The notes: generated by a model not told the origin, from the sequence alone. 64,000 bases of DNA from Enterovibrio qingdaonensis (GCF_028683135.1 NZ_JAJUBB010000019.1:38416-102415); one strand, 5' to 3'; numbered from the stretch's first letter, positions 1 to 10,538 are shown. Made by a program: numbers and translations.

Positions 1-534
1 CCATTCAACCAAGAAGAGCTTTATTGCCGTATCCACACGCTTCTCGATATACAGGATGCCAGCGAGCAGCTTTTCTATCTCGCGAACCGTGATGAGTTAA
101 CCGGGCTTTGGAACAGACGGTATTTTTTCAATTTTGCTGCTGAAAACCCAAGTCCAAATAAAATGCTGGCAATGATAGATGTCGATCACTTTAAAAAGAT
201 CAATGACAGCGTGGGTCATGAAGGCGGGGATCATGTATTGAAAGAGCTTGGTCACCTGTTAAAGCACTCTTTCTCCTCGGCACTACCTGCCAGACTTGGA
301 GGCGAAGAATTTGTCGTGATCTGCACGGGGAATGAAACGGTCTTTGAGCAAGAGCTCCTCGCGTTCAAAACGGCGGTAGAGCGTTTTCACACCGAGTTCG
401 ATGGCAACAATATAAACTTCACAGTGAGTATTGGTGCATCCAGAGGTAACCGTTCACTGTCTTTACTGCTAAAAGAAGCTGACGATAAGCTGTATCAAGC
501 CAAAAGAGAAGGCAGAAACGCGCTCGTCATCTAA
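1..534 (+). CDS. Response regulator with GGDEF domain (3' part only)
   Basis: The frame is open from base 1, so the gene begins before the window. The first residues (PFNQEEL..RIHTLL) look like the last helix of a CheY-type receiver domain. They are followed by a linker helix and a GGDEF domain with DELTGLWNRR, the metal-binding IDVDHFKKIND segment and the signature GGEEF. GGEEF is compatible with diguanylate cyclase activity, making c-di-GMP from two GTP. No RxxD inhibitory site is visible five residues before GGEEF, so product inhibition of the usual kind may be absent. The receiver phospho-acceptor lies outside the window. A bidirectional terminator follows directly. Family assignment is firm; the signal and partner kinase are unknown. 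Confidence 0.9.
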   Translation, partial: PFNQEELYCRIHTLLDIQDASEQLFYLANRDELTGLWNRRYFFNFAAENPSPNKMLAMIDVDHFKKINDSVGHEGGDHVLKELGHLLKHSFSSALPARLGGEEFVVICTGNETVFEQELLAFKTAVERFHTEFDGNNINFTVSIGASRGNRSLSLLLKEADDKLYQAKREGRNALVI

Positions 535-548
535 CAAAATGAAGGCAA

Positions 549-579
549 AGAAAAAGACCGCTTAAAAGCGGTCTTTTTC
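549..579. terminator. Bidirectional rho-independent terminator
   Basis: A-run, GACCGCTT stem, AAA loop, AAGCGGTC stem and T-run. It sits between the convergent GGDEF gene and nqrM and can serve both strands. Confidence 0.85.
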
Positions 580-581
580 AT

Positions 582-803
582 TTAAAGGATTTGATTCTTT
601 TTCCATTCTTCGGTTTTCGCCGCGCGAGCTTCACGCTTTTTACGTGCATCGCAAGGCTCAGGGCAGTCGCATTCTTTCTCTATGCCAACAGCACCCAAAC
701 CACCACAGCTACCGCTAATGGTTTTACGCTGGATAATGAAGCCGATGGCCATTCCTGCAATCACAAGCAGAAACACCGAAAACGTTATCAAATATACAGA
801 CAT
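582..803 (-). CDS. nqrM: NqrM, Na+-NQR maturation protein
   Basis: A 73-residue protein with one N-terminal membrane helix (about residues 4-24) followed by a short cytoplasmic tail with four cysteines (C33, C45, C47, C51) in the SCGGL and CDCPEPCD motifs of the NqrM (former DUF539) family. NqrM is needed for assembly of functional NQR, probably by delivering iron for the Cys-coordinated centre between NqrD and NqrE. It lies 9 bases after apbE on the same strand, the usual nqr-apbE-nqrM order of Vibrio. The C-terminal tail is rich in Lys, Arg and Glu, as is common in the family. Confidence 0.95.
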   Translation of the reverse strand: MSVYLITFSVFLLVIAGMAIGFIIQRKTISGSCGGLGAVGIEKECDCPEPCDARKKREARAAKTEEWKKNQIL

Positions 804-812
804 CTTTTTACC

Positions 813-1829
813 TTAACGAGAGAGATATTGTTTAAACGCATCCGATGCGATTTCTTTATACCCATTATCCGTCTTTACGATGAAAAATGCAGGGATATTT
901 TCGCTGTTAGCAACCTTCAATGCCTTATCTGCGCCCAACACCATAAATGAGGTAGAAAGGCCGTCAGCTGTCATACAAGACTTATCCAACACGGTCACTG
1001 ATACTAAACGGTGGCGGATCGGCTCTGCCGTTTTAGGATCAATCGTATGCGAATACCGCACCCCATTTTCTTCAAAGTAATTTCTGTAATCGCCTGACGT
1101 GGCGATGGCCATATCGCCCGGCGCAATAATTTCTTGCACCGTTTGCTGCTCATTAGTTGGCTTTTCAATGGCAATACGCCATGGCTGACCTTCTGCATTT
1201 ATCCCCTTAAGCTGAAGTTCTCCGCCAATCTCCACCAAGTAATTTTTAATACCCAGTTCGGACAAGTAGTTGGCAACCACATCCACACCAAAGCCTTTCG
1301 CGATCGAGGACAAATCGACATACAGTGCTGGATTAGTTTTGATCAAGCTATTGCCTTCCACGCTCAGGTGCTCAATCCCCGTCATCGCGCGGCGCGCTGC
1401 AATTTGTTCGTCAGAAGGAACACGGTTTGGGCGACCTTCAGGACCAAAGCCCCATAGGTTCACCAACGGCCCCACAGTCACATCCAACGCACCATCTGAC
1501 AGCTTATTAATTCGAATCGCCTCTGCAACAACCTTCGCGGTATCCGCAGACACTGCAACCGGATCATTGCCTTTGTGTTGATTGAAAACGCTAAGCTCTG
1601 AGTCCTTGCGGTAGGTAGACATTTGATCGTTTACCAATTCAAGACGCTTATCGATTTCAGCCTGCACCTCTTTGGATGAAGGAACACCTTCTTCAGGCAA
1701 GTACTTGATTGAATAATAAGTACCCATGGTTGAGCCTGTCAGATGCACTTGCTCAGGGGTTTTATCACAGCCAGCCAGCAGCAAAACACTGCTAATCAAT
1801 AGACCGACTGACAACAGGAATTTCTTCAT
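813..1829 (-). CDS. apbE: FAD:protein FMN transferase (ApbE), lipoprotein
   Basis: A 338-residue ApbE. The first 21 residues form a lipoprotein signal ending in LLLAGC (C21), so the enzyme should be anchored on the periplasmic side of the inner membrane. Family motifs are present: DLSSIAKGFGVD, LVEIGGEL, SHTIDP and the metal-binding TADGLST region near the C-terminus. ApbE cleaves FAD and attaches FMN by a phosphoester to Thr/Ser of a D-x-x-[ST]-GA-[ST] motif. Targets visible in this window are NqrB (T236), NqrC (T226) and, by motif, the RdhC-like protein at 37107-38300 (T146). It lies between nqrF and nqrM on the same strand, separated from nqrF by 183 bases holding a hairpin, so it may be co-transcribed only in part. 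Confidence 0.96.
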   Translation of the reverse strand: MKKFLLSVGLLISSVLLLAGCDKTPEQVHLTGSTMGTYYSIKYLPEEGVPSSKEVQAEIDKRLELVNDQMSTYRKDSELSVFNQHKGNDPVAVSADTAKVVAEAIRINKLSDGALDVTVGPLVNLWGFGPEGRPNRVPSDEQIAARRAMTGIEHLSVEGNSLIKTNPALYVDLSSIAKGFGVDVVANYLSELGIKNYLVEIGGELQLKGINAEGQPWRIAIEKPTNEQQTVQEIIAPGDMAIATSGDYRNYFEENGVRYSHTIDPKTAEPIRHRLVSVTVLDKSCMTADGLSTSFMVLGADKALKVANSENIPAFFIVKTDNGYKEIASDAFKQYLSR

Positions 1830-1961
1830 TACTTCATCCAGTTGATAAATCTAATATCAGAGAGAATCACTTTCGACCATCAGAGGCACAGTAACTCTTT
1901 GAGAAAACAATGATTCTGTCTGACAAAATAACGGTATGTTAGGTTTATAGACCTTGAATAC

Positions 1962-1993
1962 AAAATGGCTGACCCTGAGGCCAGCCATTTTCT
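1962..1993 (-). terminator. Hairpin after nqrF
   Basis: AAAATGGCTG and its inverted copy separated by about 10 bases, ending in a short T-run on the minus strand 20 bases after the nqrF stop. It is a possible partial terminator that would lower expression of apbE-nqrM relative to nqr. The T-run is short, so efficiency is uncertain. Confidence 0.6.
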
Positions 1994-2012
1994 CTTTCAG
2001 ACTCAGGGGCGA

Positions 2013-3236
2013 TTAACCACCGAAGTCATCCAGCAAGATGTTTTCGTCTTCAACACCCAGATCTTTCAGCATGCCGATAACAGCCGCATTCATCATTGGA
2101 GGTCCACACATGTAGAACTCACAATCTTCTGGTGCATCGTGATCACGCAAGTAGTTCTCGTACAGAACATTATGGATAAAGCCGGTGTAGCCTTCCCAAT
2201 TATCTTCTGGAAGAGGATCTGACAGTGCACAATGCCATACGAAGTTTTCATTCTCAGCCTGCAGGCCGTCGAAGTCTTCCACGTAGAACATTTCACGCTT
2301 AGAACGCGCACCGTACCAGAAAGACATCTTACGCGTAGACTTAAGACGCTTCAGCTGGTCAAAGATATGCGAACGCATAGGTGCCATACCTGCACCACCG
2401 CCGACGAATACCATTTCTGCATCAGTGTCTTTCGCGAAGAACTCACCAAATGGGCCAGAAATTGTACAAGTATCACCTTCTTTCAACGACCAGATGTACG
2501 AAGACATAATGCCTGGAGGCGCGTCTGGGTTGTTAGGTGGCGGCGTAGCAATACGCACGTTTAGCATGATGATGCCGAACTCTTCAGGGTAGTTCGCCAT
2601 TGAGTAAGCACGAATCGTGTCTTCGTTTACCTTAGACTCGAAACGGAACAGGTTAAACTTGTCCCAATCTTCGCGGTACTCTTCTGGTACATCAAAATCC
2701 GAATACTTAACATGGTGAGCAGGTGCTTCGATTTGGATGTAACCACCCGCACGGAACGGTACTGACTCGCCGTCTGGAATTTGTAGCTTAAGCTCTTTGA
2801 TGAAGGTTGCTTTGTTATCGTTTGAGATAACAGCACATTCCCACTTTTTAACACCAAAGATTTCTTCTGGCAGCTCAATGTCCATGTCAGTTTTCATTGC
2901 TACCTGACAGGCCAGACGCTCACCTTCGCGTGCTTCACCTTTGCTGATGTGATCAAGCTCTGTTGGCAGAATATCACCGCCACCAGATTTGATTTTCACG
3001 CGACACTGGCCACAAGAGCCACCGCCACCACACGCTGATGATACGAATACGCCTGCACCAGCCAATGCGCCCAGCAGCTTGCCGCCAGGTTGAGTGGTGA
3101 TCGCAAGGTTTGGATCGCCATTTACAGAGATGGTGATGTCACCTGATGGTACTAGCTTGGACTTGGCGAACAAAATCACCAGTACCAGAGCCAGTACGAT
3201 TAGAGTAAACATCACTACACCAAGAATAATGTCCAT
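2013..3236 (-). CDS. nqrF: Na+-translocating NADH:quinone reductase subunit F
   Basis: A 407-residue electron-input subunit. There is one N-terminal membrane helix (about 3-24), then a plant-type 2Fe-2S ferredoxin domain with C69, C75, C78 and C110, then a ferredoxin-reductase module with the FAD motif RAYSMAN (209-215) and the NADH motif GGGAGMAP (279-286), ending in the family's DDFGG. It oxidises NADH and passes electrons through FAD and 2Fe-2S to the D/E iron centre. It is the last structural gene of nqrABCDEF, 31 bases after nqrE. Length and all motifs match Vibrio NqrF. Confidence 0.98.
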   Translation of the reverse strand: MDIILGVVMFTLIVLALVLVILFAKSKLVPSGDITISVNGDPNLAITTQPGGKLLGALAGAGVFVSSACGGGGSCGQCRVKIKSGGGDILPTELDHISKGEAREGERLACQVAMKTDMDIELPEEIFGVKKWECAVISNDNKATFIKELKLQIPDGESVPFRAGGYIQIEAPAHHVKYSDFDVPEEYREDWDKFNLFRFESKVNEDTIRAYSMANYPEEFGIIMLNVRIATPPPNNPDAPPGIMSSYIWSLKEGDTCTISGPFGEFFAKDTDAEMVFVGGGAGMAPMRSHIFDQLKRLKSTRKMSFWYGARSKREMFYVEDFDGLQAENENFVWHCALSDPLPEDNWEGYTGFIHNVLYENYLRDHDAPEDCEFYMCGPPMMNAAVIGMLKDLGVEDENILLDDFGG

Positions 3237-3267
3237 TGACTATTCCTTAATTCGCGGTTTACCCGAC

Positions 3268-3864
3268 TTACAGTTGAACACCGGAGAAAGACATAAAGCC
3301 CAACGCCATCAAACCTACAGTGATAAAGGTAATACCCAAACCACGCAGTGCAGGAGGTACATCAGAGTACTTCATCTTTTCACGGATACCTGCCAGCGCA
3401 ACAATCGCTAGCATCCAGCCCACACCTGAGCCGAAACCGTAAACCACAGACTCGACAAAGTTGTAGTCACGTTGAACCATGAAAGATACGCCACCAAAGA
3501 TCGCACAGTTAACGGTGATCAGTGGCAAGAAGATACCCAATGCGTTGTATAGCGGCGGGAAGAAGCGGTCCAGAACCATTTCTAGGATCTGTACCAGTGC
3601 CGCGATAACGCCGATGAAAGTGATGAAGTTTAGGAAAGTAAGATCCACGCCTTCAACAATCGCACCGTTTTTCAGTACATAAGTGTAAATCAGGTTGTTA
3701 ACCGGAACGGCCACAGACAGTACTACGATAACCGCAACACCCAGACCGAAAGAGGTTTTAACTTTCTTGGATACCGCCAGGAAAGTACACATACCCAGGA
3801 AGAAAGACAGTGCTAGGTTTTCGATGAAGATCGAACGAACCAGCAGGCTGATGTAATGTTCCAT
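3268..3864 (-). CDS. nqrE: Na+-NQR subunit E
   Basis: A 198-residue integral membrane protein with about six helices, homologous to RnfA. The start is the ATG giving MEHYISLL, preceded by AAGGA at good spacing; the frame stays open upstream but that part has no family match. Conserved C26 and C120 are present; with C29 and C112 of NqrD they coordinate the intramembrane iron centre that carries electrons from NqrF to FMN of NqrC. It starts 7 bases after nqrD, consistent with coupled translation. Confidence 0.97.
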   Translation of the reverse strand: MEHYISLLVRSIFIENLALSFFLGMCTFLAVSKKVKTSFGLGVAVIVVLSVAVPVNNLIYTYVLKNGAIVEGVDLTFLNFITFIGVIAALVQILEMVLDRFFPPLYNALGIFLPLITVNCAIFGGVSFMVQRDYNFVESVVYGFGSGVGWMLAIVALAGIREKMKYSDVPPALRGLGITFITVGLMALGFMSFSGVQL

Positions 3865-3871
3865 TACGTCC

Positions 3872-4504
3872 TTACTCCTTCGCTTCAATTTGTTCAGGTT
3901 TGAACGTACGTACAGCCCAGATCAGGAAGCCGATCAGGAAGAACGCTGATGGAGCTAGTAGCATCAGGCCATTTGGCTGGTACCAACCACCTTCTGAAGT
4001 CAGAGGCAGAATTGATACGCCGAACAGCTTGCCAGAGCCCAGCAGTTCACGGAAGAAACCAACAGAGATCAGTACAAAGCCGTAGCCCAGACCGTTACCA
4101 ATACCGTCGATGAAAGATGGCAGCGGCGCAGACTTCATTGCGTACGCTTCTGCACGACCCATTACGATACAGTTGGTAATGATCAGGCCAACGAATACTG
4201 ACAGCTGCTTAGAGATGTCGTAAACGTAAGCTTTTAGGATCTGGTCAACCACGATTACCAGCGATGCAATGATCGCCATCTGAACGATGATACGTACAGA
4301 GTTAGGAATGTGGTTACGAATCGCAGAAACAAACAAGTTAGAGAATGCCGTTACGAATACTACCGCAATGGTCATTACAAATGCTGTTTCCAGCTTAGTG
4401 GTAACTGCCAGCGCAGAACACACACCCAGTACCTGAAGGGCAATTGGGTTGTTGTCTAACAGTGGGCCCCACAGATTCTTTTTCAGTTCTTTAGTATCAG
4501 CCAT
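3872..4504 (-). CDS. nqrD: Na+-NQR subunit D
   Basis: A 210-residue membrane subunit with about six helices, paralogous to NqrE and homologous to RnfE. The iron-ligand cysteines C29 (LGVCS) and C112 (TNCIVMGR) are in place. The two half-repeats have inverted topology, forming the pseudo-symmetric D/E core of the pump. The start overlaps the nqrC stop by 8 bases, and nqrE follows after 7. Full length, no anomalies. Confidence 0.97.
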   Translation of the reverse strand: MADTKELKKNLWGPLLDNNPIALQVLGVCSALAVTTKLETAFVMTIAVVFVTAFSNLFVSAIRNHIPNSVRIIVQMAIIASLVIVVDQILKAYVYDISKQLSVFVGLIITNCIVMGRAEAYAMKSAPLPSFIDGIGNGLGYGFVLISVGFFRELLGSGKLFGVSILPLTSEGGWYQPNGLMLLAPSAFFLIGFLIWAVRTFKPEQIEAKE

Positions 4505-5279
4505 TGATCAGCTCTCCCTGTTGAACTTTCTTCAGGAATGGGCCAAACGCGCTGTCGCCGAACCAGAAGTCAAACGTGTGCTGAACACCGTTAGACGTCA
4601 AAGTTGCACCAGACAGGCCGTCTACGCCATGAACATCACCAGGTTGTGCGCCGCCTTTAACCACTTTCAGTGCTGGATAACCTTTGTCATCAAACAGCAG
4701 CTTGTCGTGGAACTGAGCACGCCAGCGTGGGTTTTCAACTTCGCCACCCAGACCCGGTGTTTCACCGTGTTGGTAGTAAGCGATGTCTTCGATAGTGTTG
4801 CCATCAGTGTTCAAAGCAACGAAAGCGTACATCATGCCCCACAGACCACTACCGTGTACCGGCAGGATCAGCGTTTCAGTTTTACCTTCGTCGTTTTTCA
4901 CTAGGTACACTTTCGCCACTTCTGACAGACGACCGATCTTCGCGATATCCTTGTCTGCAGTCAGTTTTTCTGACTGAGTAGGATCTGAAGATGCGATACG
5001 CAGGTCAAAGTTTTTCGCTTCTTCCACCGTGCCCACGAAGTCACCTGTTTTCAGGTCAACCAAACGCGGTTCGATGAATTTTTCGAAAGTACCTGTGATG
5101 TTGCCTTGAGCATCAATGCCAGCAACAGAAAGGATGTTGCGCTGCACGTCCAGCACGGCATTTTTCTCTTGCAAAGGACGCAGAGAAACAGCCGCGAAAG
5201 AAACCACAACTGAACAAACTAGGCTCAGTGCGATAACTACGGTCAGCGTTTTTTTAATGCTATCGTTATTGCTTGACAC
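4497..5279 (-). CDS. nqrC: Na+-NQR subunit C (covalent FMN)
   Basis: A 260-residue subunit with one N-terminal membrane helix (about 11-31) and a periplasmic FMN-binding domain. The flavinylation motif D-G-L-S-G-A-T has its acceptor at T226. FMN on this Thr, attached by ApbE, accepts electrons from the D/E iron centre and passes them to FMN on NqrB. It overlaps nqrB by 14 bases and nqrD by 8, so translation of the operon is tightly coupled. Confidence 0.98.
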   Translation of the reverse strand: MSSNNDSIKKTLTVVIALSLVCSVVVSFAAVSLRPLQEKNAVLDVQRNILSVAGIDAQGNITGTFEKFIEPRLVDLKTGDFVGTVEEAKNFDLRIASSDPTQSEKLTADKDIAKIGRLSEVAKVYLVKNDEGKTETLILPVHGSGLWGMMYAFVALNTDGNTIEDIAYYQHGETPGLGGEVENPRWRAQFHDKLLFDDKGYPALKVVKGGAQPGDVHGVDGLSGATLTSNGVQHTFDFWFGDSAFGPFLKKVQQGELING

Positions 5280-6510
5280 GAGCCAGTCTCCGTTTGATGT
5301 TGCCCTGAACTACCAGGTTGTCGAACAGCGGTGCAAACAGGTTCGCGAACAGGATAGCCAGCATCATACCTTCTGGGTAAGCTGGGTTAACCACACGAAT
5401 CATCACTGCCATCGCACCGATCAGGATGCCGTACCACCATTTTGCTTTATTGGTGAACGACGCAGAAACTGGATCGGTTGCCATGAACATCATACCGAAT
5501 GCAAAGCCACCCAGAACCAAGTGCCAGTGCCAAGGCATGCTGAACATTGGGTTGGTGTCAGAACCGATGATGTTGAACAATGTTGCAGTTGCAACCAGAC
5601 CAATCATGGTACCCAGAATGATGCGCCATGAAGCGATTCGCATCGCTACGATCATTGCACCACCAATCAGGATTGCCAGCGTAGATACTTCACCGATAGA
5701 ACCTGGGATGTTACCAATGAACGCGTCCATCCAAGAGATGGTTTGACCGGTTACATTGTGAACCAGTGCGCCTTGACCACCCACAGCCCATTGGCTCAGA
5801 GCAGTTGCACCCGAGAAACCATCAGCCGCAGTCCAAACCAAGTCGCCTGAAATCTGTGCAGGGTATGCAAAGAACAGGAACGCACGGCCAGCAAGCGCAG
5901 GGTTCAAGAAGTTACGGCCGGTACCACCAAAAATTTCTTTCGCAACAACAACACCAAAGGTAATACCCAGTGCTGCTTGCCACAGAGGAAGTGTAGGTGG
6001 AACAATCAGTGCAAACAGGATAGAAGTAACAAAGAAGCCTTCGTTTACTTCGTGCTTACGCACCATACAGAACAGCACTTCCCAGAAACCACCAACCAGG
6101 AATACGGTTGCGTAGATAGGAAGGAAGTATGTTGCACCCAGCAACATCATGCTGCCCCAGCCTGCTTCAGCTGAAAGCGTACCGCCGACCATTTCGGTCA
6201 ACCAGTAGTGCCAGTTACCATCAATGATCGCTGTTAGCTGATCACCGCTGTACATAGCATTCAGTGCAAGAACAGCTTGGTGACCTGTATTGTACATACC
6301 CCAGAACATTGCTGGGAATACGGCAATCCACACCATGATCATGATGCGTTTCAGGTCGATGCTGTCACGAATGTGTGCACCGCGTTTGGTCACTTGGCCT
6401 GGGGTGTAAAGAAGAGTTGCAACTGCTTCATACAGTGCAAACCACTTCTCGTGCTTACCACCTGGCTCGAAGTGATGCTCGATATCTTCAAGGAAATTCT
6501 TCAGGCTCAT
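5266..6510 (-). CDS. nqrB: Na+-NQR subunit B (FMN, riboflavin, Na+ path)
   Basis: A 414-residue polytopic subunit with about ten membrane helices. The covalent FMN site is T236 in the motif D-G-F-S-G-A-T, the same residue number as in V. cholerae. NqrB also holds the non-covalent riboflavin and the proposed Na+ translocation path, and reduces ubiquinone together with NqrA. It starts 3 bases after nqrA. Full length and well conserved. Confidence 0.98.
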   Translation of the reverse strand: MSLKNFLEDIEHHFEPGGKHEKWFALYEAVATLLYTPGQVTKRGAHIRDSIDLKRIMIMVWIAVFPAMFWGMYNTGHQAVLALNAMYSGDQLTAIIDGNWHYWLTEMVGGTLSAEAGWGSMMLLGATYFLPIYATVFLVGGFWEVLFCMVRKHEVNEGFFVTSILFALIVPPTLPLWQAALGITFGVVVAKEIFGGTGRNFLNPALAGRAFLFFAYPAQISGDLVWTAADGFSGATALSQWAVGGQGALVHNVTGQTISWMDAFIGNIPGSIGEVSTLAILIGGAMIVAMRIASWRIILGTMIGLVATATLFNIIGSDTNPMFSMPWHWHLVLGGFAFGMMFMATDPVSASFTNKAKWWYGILIGAMAVMIRVVNPAYPEGMMLAILFANLFAPLFDNLVVQGNIKRRLARVKQ

Positions 6511-6513
6511 TGC

Positions 6514-7854
6514 TTACCCTTCCTTCTCAATTTGATCTAGGCACTCGCGTAGCATCGGGCCAAAATCGTACTTGCCAGGGCAAACAAAAGTACACAGAGC
6601 AAGATCTTCAGCATCTAGTTCTAGTGCGCCCAGTTGCGCCATGCTGTCCAGATCACCTGCACAGATGTCACGAAGCAACAGAGTTGGCTCGATGTCCAAT
6701 GGCATAACACGCTCATAGCTGCCGATTGGCACCATAGAACGCTCACTACCGTTAGTAGTGGTTGTCATGTTGAACAGCTGGCCTTTAAAGAACTGGCTAA
6801 GGAAAGCACGGGTAACAGAGAACTTGTTCTTACCTGGAACAATCCAGCCAAACAATTCTTTCTCACGACCTTCGCGCAGAGCACTTACCTGAAGATGGAA
6901 GCGACCTAGGTAGCCGTGAACACCACCAGCTTGTGTACCACTTAGTACGGAGCCAGAAATGAGACGGATTTCTCCAGGCATCAACTCTTTGTCGGTAAGT
7001 TCAGTTAGAGACGCACCGATTTGAGTACGAACCAGACGTGGATTGTTTACAACCGGACCCGCAAGAGAGATAACGCGATCGGTGAATAGCTCGCCCGTTA
7101 GGAAAAGCTTACCGAAAGCAATAACATCTTGATAGTTCAGGTGCCATACCTGCACATCCATACCAACAGGGCGTAGGAAGTGGATATGAGTACCAACCAG
7201 ACCTGATGGGTGCGGGCCTGCAAACACATGCTCTTCTACATTCGACTGCTTGCTGCGTGGCAGGCTAGACTCGCCTTTACACACAAATACTTTGCCATCA
7301 GTCAGACGAGAAACCACATCCAAACCAGCCACGAATGCGTCTTGCTGTTCGTTGATGATCAGCTCAGCGTTTGCTGCTAGTGGGTTTGAGTCCATCGCAG
7401 TAACAAATACAGCCGCAGGACTTGCGTCAACCGCAGGCGATTTGCTGAATGGGCGAGTACGAAGCGCAGTCCACATGCCTGACTCAACAAGTTGTTCTAC
7501 AACAACCTGACGGTCCAAGCCTGCGATGTCTGAAGCTTCATATTTATTGAAAGTGACTTGCTCGTTGCCTTCGATTTCGATGACAACAGACTGAAGAACA
7601 CGCTTAGCACCACGATTGATTTCAACCACAGTACCTGCTGCAGGAGCAGTAAATTTAACGCCTGAGTTCTTTTTGTCTTCAAAAAGAATCTGACCTTTTT
7701 TCACTACATCCCCAACACGAACATGCATCGTTGGACGCATACCAACGTACTCTTCGCCAAGCAAGGCGACTTTTTTGATGGCTGGGCCATCATTTATCAC
7801 CTGAGCAGGAGTCCCTGAAATTGGGATATCCAAACCCTTTTTTATTGTAATCAT
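6514..7854 (-). CDS. nqrA: Na+-NQR subunit A (quinone-binding)
   Basis: A 446-residue soluble subunit starting at [11 protein letters not shown]. The reading frame is open for 42 more codons upstream, but that stretch is not part of NqrA in the family, so the internal ATG is taken as the start. NqrA has no redox cofactor of its own and contributes to ubiquinone binding at the cytoplasmic face of NqrB. First gene of the operon; a 506-base gap separates it from bolA upstream. Confidence 0.96.
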   Translation of the reverse strand: MITIKKGLDIPISGTPAQVINDGPAIKKVALLGEEYVGMRPTMHVRVGDVVKKGQILFEDKKNSGVKFTAPAAGTVVEINRGAKRVLQSVVIEIEGNEQVTFNKYEASDIAGLDRQVVVEQLVESGMWTALRTRPFSKSPAVDASPAAVFVTAMDSNPLAANAELIINEQQDAFVAGLDVVSRLTDGKVFVCKGESSLPRSKQSNVEEHVFAGPHPSGLVGTHIHFLRPVGMDVQVWHLNYQDVIAFGKLFLTGELFTDRVISLAGPVVNNPRLVRTQIGASLTELTDKELMPGEIRLISGSVLSGTQAGGVHGYLGRFHLQVSALREGREKELFGWIVPGKNKFSVTRAFLSQFFKGQLFNMTTTTNGSERSMVPIGSYERVMPLDIEPTLLLRDICAGDLDSMAQLGALELDAEDLALCTFVCPGKYDFGPMLRECLDQIEKEG

Positions 7855-8360
7855 ACGCACTTGCACTACATTAACGGGAAAAAATTCTGTTATTGCGCAG
7901 TTAATACACGACTTTCCACTGTCTGGCGGACCCATTCCAAGCCTCGCCTTCGCAACTTCCTCATCACTAACCTGCAACAATTCATCGTGCAGGGTTAGTA
8001 TTCAAGCGGTGGATTCTACCATCAACCAAAGTCGCTATTCCACGGCAAACACCGTGATACACACTGAATTTTCGGCAACTGAGCAAACTATCGCCACTTG
8101 TAGGTAATTAATATGAGCAAGTGCACAAATTTACGCGTAAAAATCATGTTTCCGAACTGTTACAACGGTAACAAGACGTAAAAAACAACGCGAATTTTTA
8201 CTGGGTTGTTAATACACCAAAACGGTTTACAATTGCTCAAAATTACCACGCCGCGAGTGATTTCTCGGCCGATCTTGTTAACTGCTCGTTATCTTTTTCG
8301 TTTTTATTACCACGATTCGTCATTTCCTAAATCGTGGTTTTAAATCGTGGTTTTAAATCG
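7855..8360 (-). promoter_or_regulatory. nqr operon upstream region
   Basis: 506 bases without a convincing gene between bolA and nqrA, both on minus. It should contain the nqr promoter. A TAGAAT hexamer on minus is visible near 8015-8020, without a clear -35. There is an inverted repeat CACGG/CCGTG (8041-8056) and, at the far end, an ACCACGATT inverted repeat (8309-8317 / 8330-8338) with a 13-base tandem repeat. An in-frame extension of nqrA runs back to 7980 but has no family support. No riboswitch class was recognised. Confidence 0.5.
8329..8360. repeat. 13-base tandem repeat at the bolA 3' end
   Basis: Two full copies of AAATCGTGGTTTT (8329-8341, 8342-8354) and a 6-base third copy end exactly at the bolA stop codon. 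The first copy also pairs with ACCACGATT at 8309-8317, so one, or alternatively a second, hairpin can form. Confidence 0.8.
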
Positions 8361-8681
8361 TTACTTATCGAACAATGAGCCGCCACGACATGCTGGGGAG
8401 GATGGAACTTCTCCTTTCGACTCTAACCATTCTTGTTCAGTATAAGTATGGATGGCTAACGCATGAATATCATTTTTTAATTCGTCGGCAAGTGTTGTAT
8501 TTACCGCACGGTGCCTCGCGATCAGCCTTAGCCCGTCAAAGTCTGCACTCACAATCGTCACCTTAAAGTGACTTTCTGCCCCCTCAGGCACGCTGTGCAT
8601 ATAACTTTCATTTTTAACTTCTATATATATAGGCGAAAAAGCGGCGTTTAGTTTTTCTTCGATGCGCTGCTGGATGACCAT
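8361..8681 (-). CDS. bolA: BolA-family transcriptional/iron-sulfur regulator
   Basis: A 106-residue BolA. The family core is clear: MVIQQRIEEKL, the ..VENES/..HSVP.. region with the SHFKVTIVS strand, the conserved RHRAVNTTL helix and the HALAIHTYT end. BolA proteins pair with monothiol glutaredoxins through a shared 2Fe-2S cluster and influence cell shape and stress responses in E. coli. It is divergent from rlmG, which starts 123 bases away; in enterics bolA likewise lies by yajG and ampG. The C-terminal tail after residue 90 is unconserved. Confidence 0.95.
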   Translation of the reverse strand: MVIQQRIEEKLNAAFSPIYIEVKNESYMHSVPEGAESHFKVTIVSADFDGLRLIARHRAVNTTLADELKNDIHALAIHTYTEQEWLESKGEVPSSPACRGGSLFDK

Positions 8682-8804
8682 GACTTCCTCACTTCCTAAT
8701 TATCAAACCACAAAAATCACCTTGGGAGCCCCAAGATAATTGCAGTATTCCTCTCATTTGCGACAATATAACGCATTATTCAAAGAGCTTCGCTGACACC
8801 TTCC

Positions 8805-9938
8805 ATGAAAACCACATTAGAGATTGCCGGTATTTCGCTATCACTGCGCCGATACCCACTACAAAACAATGAGTCGCTCCAAGCATGGGATGCTGCCGAC
8901 GAATATCTGATTGATCACCTTGAGAGCATGGATCTTGCTGAGAATAGTCACTTGTTGGTACTTAACGACAGTTTTGGCGCGATAACTTGTTGGGCATCGC
9001 AGAAAGGAGTGCGTGTCACAACTGTCAATGACTCGCTATTATCTCAGCAAAGCGTTGAACAGAACCTGACTGAGAATGCGCTTGCCTCTGAAAAGGTTAA
9101 TCTTCTTTCGTCAGTAGATACACTGCCGTCAGACATTACCCTCGCCGTGATGAAGTTACCGAAGAATAACCGCCTTCTTGTTTGGCAGTTACAGCAGCTT
9201 TCACACTTAACAAATGACTCACTAGTTCTCGTTTCAGGGGCGAAAGCGAAAGATATTCATACCTCTACGCTCAAGTTGTTTGAAAAGTACCTGGGGACAA
9301 CTACAACCTCACTGGCAAAAAAGAAATCGCGACTCATCTTCACGCAAAAAGAAAAGCACATTGAACGCTTGCCGGCTGCTACCACTTCTTTTGAGGTTCC
9401 CGAATACAAGCTGTCATTGGAGAATCACGCCAACGTCTTTTCTTCTGAAAGCCTAGACATCGCAGCGTATTTGATGCTCGAACACATTCCGCAATCAGAA
9501 GACATTAAAAACATCATTGACCTAGGCTGTGGAAACGGTGTTTTGTCTATTCAGGCGGCACGTTTAAATCCGCAGGCAACCATTACCGCGGTCGACGAGA
9601 GTTTTATGGCCGTTGCATCAGCCAAGTTAAATTTGGAAAAGCATGGTATTGATGAAAGTCGTATTCATTGTTTAGCGAATAATTGTCTGGACGGATTTGA
9701 AAAAAATACCGCTGATTTGGTACTTTGCAACCCTCCGTTTCATCAACTCCATGCAGTGACAGATCACATCGCATGGCAGATGTTTTGTGACGCCAGACGG
9801 GTTCTAGAGCCTAATGGGCGTATTGTTGTTATTGGAAACAGGCACCTCGGCTATCATGCTAAATTGAAACGTCTTTTTGGCAATGCACAAGTCATTGCTT
9901 CTAACCAAAAGTTTGTTATTGTCGAAGCTCAAAAATAG
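8805..9938 (+). CDS. rlmG: 23S rRNA (guanine-1835-N2)-methyltransferase RlmG
   Basis: A 377-residue two-domain MTase-fold protein of the RsmC/RlmG group. Length and N-terminal motifs (LQAWDAADEYL, LVLNDSFGA, GAKAKDIHTSTL) match RlmG rather than the shorter RsmC. The C-terminal SAM domain has DLGCGNGVLS and the catalytic NPPFH motif starting at N309, typical of N2-guanine methylation. It would methylate G1835 of 23S rRNA. First gene of a plus-strand run with yajG, ppi, an unknown gene and ampG. Confidence 0.93.
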   Translation: MKTTLEIAGISLSLRRYPLQNNESLQAWDAADEYLIDHLESMDLAENSHLLVLNDSFGAITCWASQKGVRVTTVNDSLLSQQSVEQNLTENALASEKVNLLSSVDTLPSDITLAVMKLPKNNRLLVWQLQQLSHLTNDSLVLVSGAKAKDIHTSTLKLFEKYLGTTTTSLAKKKSRLIFTQKEKHIERLPAATTSFEVPEYKLSLENHANVFSSESLDIAAYLMLEHIPQSEDIKNIIDLGCGNGVLSIQAARLNPQATITAVDESFMAVASAKLNLEKHGIDESRIHCLANNCLDGFEKNTADLVLCNPPFHQLHAVTDHIAWQMFCDARRVLEPNGRIVVIGNRHLGYHAKLKRLFGNAQVIASNQKFVIVEAQK

Positions 9939-9965
9939 CAAGACACTAAAGGGATGCGTTAACTC

Positions 9966-10538
9966 ATGAAAAAACTTCTGCTTATTACTGGTATCGTTCT
10001 CGGATTGAGCGCTTGCTCTGCACCAAGAGAGCCGCAGTTAACTATTGCACCAAATCCGACGATCTCTAATGTGCCAATTGCTCAAGGTAAATCACTGACC
10101 GTAGAAAGCCGAGACCTGCGTACCGCCCAATTTGTCGCTGTTGTCGACAACGGACGAAAAAATGTACAGCCTATTCAAGCAACGTCAAATTTGCGCGTTG
10201 TACTGGAAAATGCGTTGTCTCGTCAATTGAGCTCTCAAGGGTTCAAAGTCGGCACCGACAGCCCGAACACTGTGCGCCTGGATGTCCTAGATGCGTTGGT
10301 TAAAGTTGAACACTCCATGCTGTCTCACAACATGGTAACCAATGTTCAAATCCAATTGGTCGCTGAAAATGCAAGCACCAAGTTTGTAAAACGCTACTCA
10401 GGTAAAGCCACCTCTGAAGGTGCAAGCAGCGTGTCTACAGAAGAAATGGAAGTGGCATTGAACAGTCTGCTCGAAGCGGTTTTGCAAGACATTGCACAAG
10501 ACAAGCAGCTTAATACCTTTTTGAATGAGAATTTCTAA
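9966..10538 (+). CDS. yajG: YajG-family lipoprotein
   Basis: A 190-residue protein with a lipoprotein signal (lipobox LSAC, Cys near residue 17). The remainder resembles YajG: the region with NVPIAQGKSL, DLRTAQFVAVVDNG and LRVVLENALSRQLSSQGF is typical. Function is not established; it is presumed periplasmic and envelope-associated. It is followed with no gap by the cyclophilin gene. Neighbourhood with bolA and ampG matches the enteric arrangement. Confidence 0.88.
   Translation: MKKLLLITGIVLGLSACSAPREPQLTIAPNPTISNVPIAQGKSLTVESRDLRTAQFVAVVDNGRKNVQPIQATSNLRVVLENALSRQLSSQGFKVGTDSPNTVRLDVLDALVKVEHSMLSHNMVTNVQIQLVAENASTKFVKRYSGKATSEGASSVSTEEMEVALNSLLEAVLQDIAQDKQLNTFLNENF

Noticed and set aside
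7855..7980. 42-codon in-frame N-terminal extension of nqrA
   Set aside because: Not present in NqrA of other species; the internal ATG matches the family start exactly.
8805..9938. 16S rRNA methyltransferase RsmC
   Set aside because: Length and N-terminal motifs fit RlmG better.
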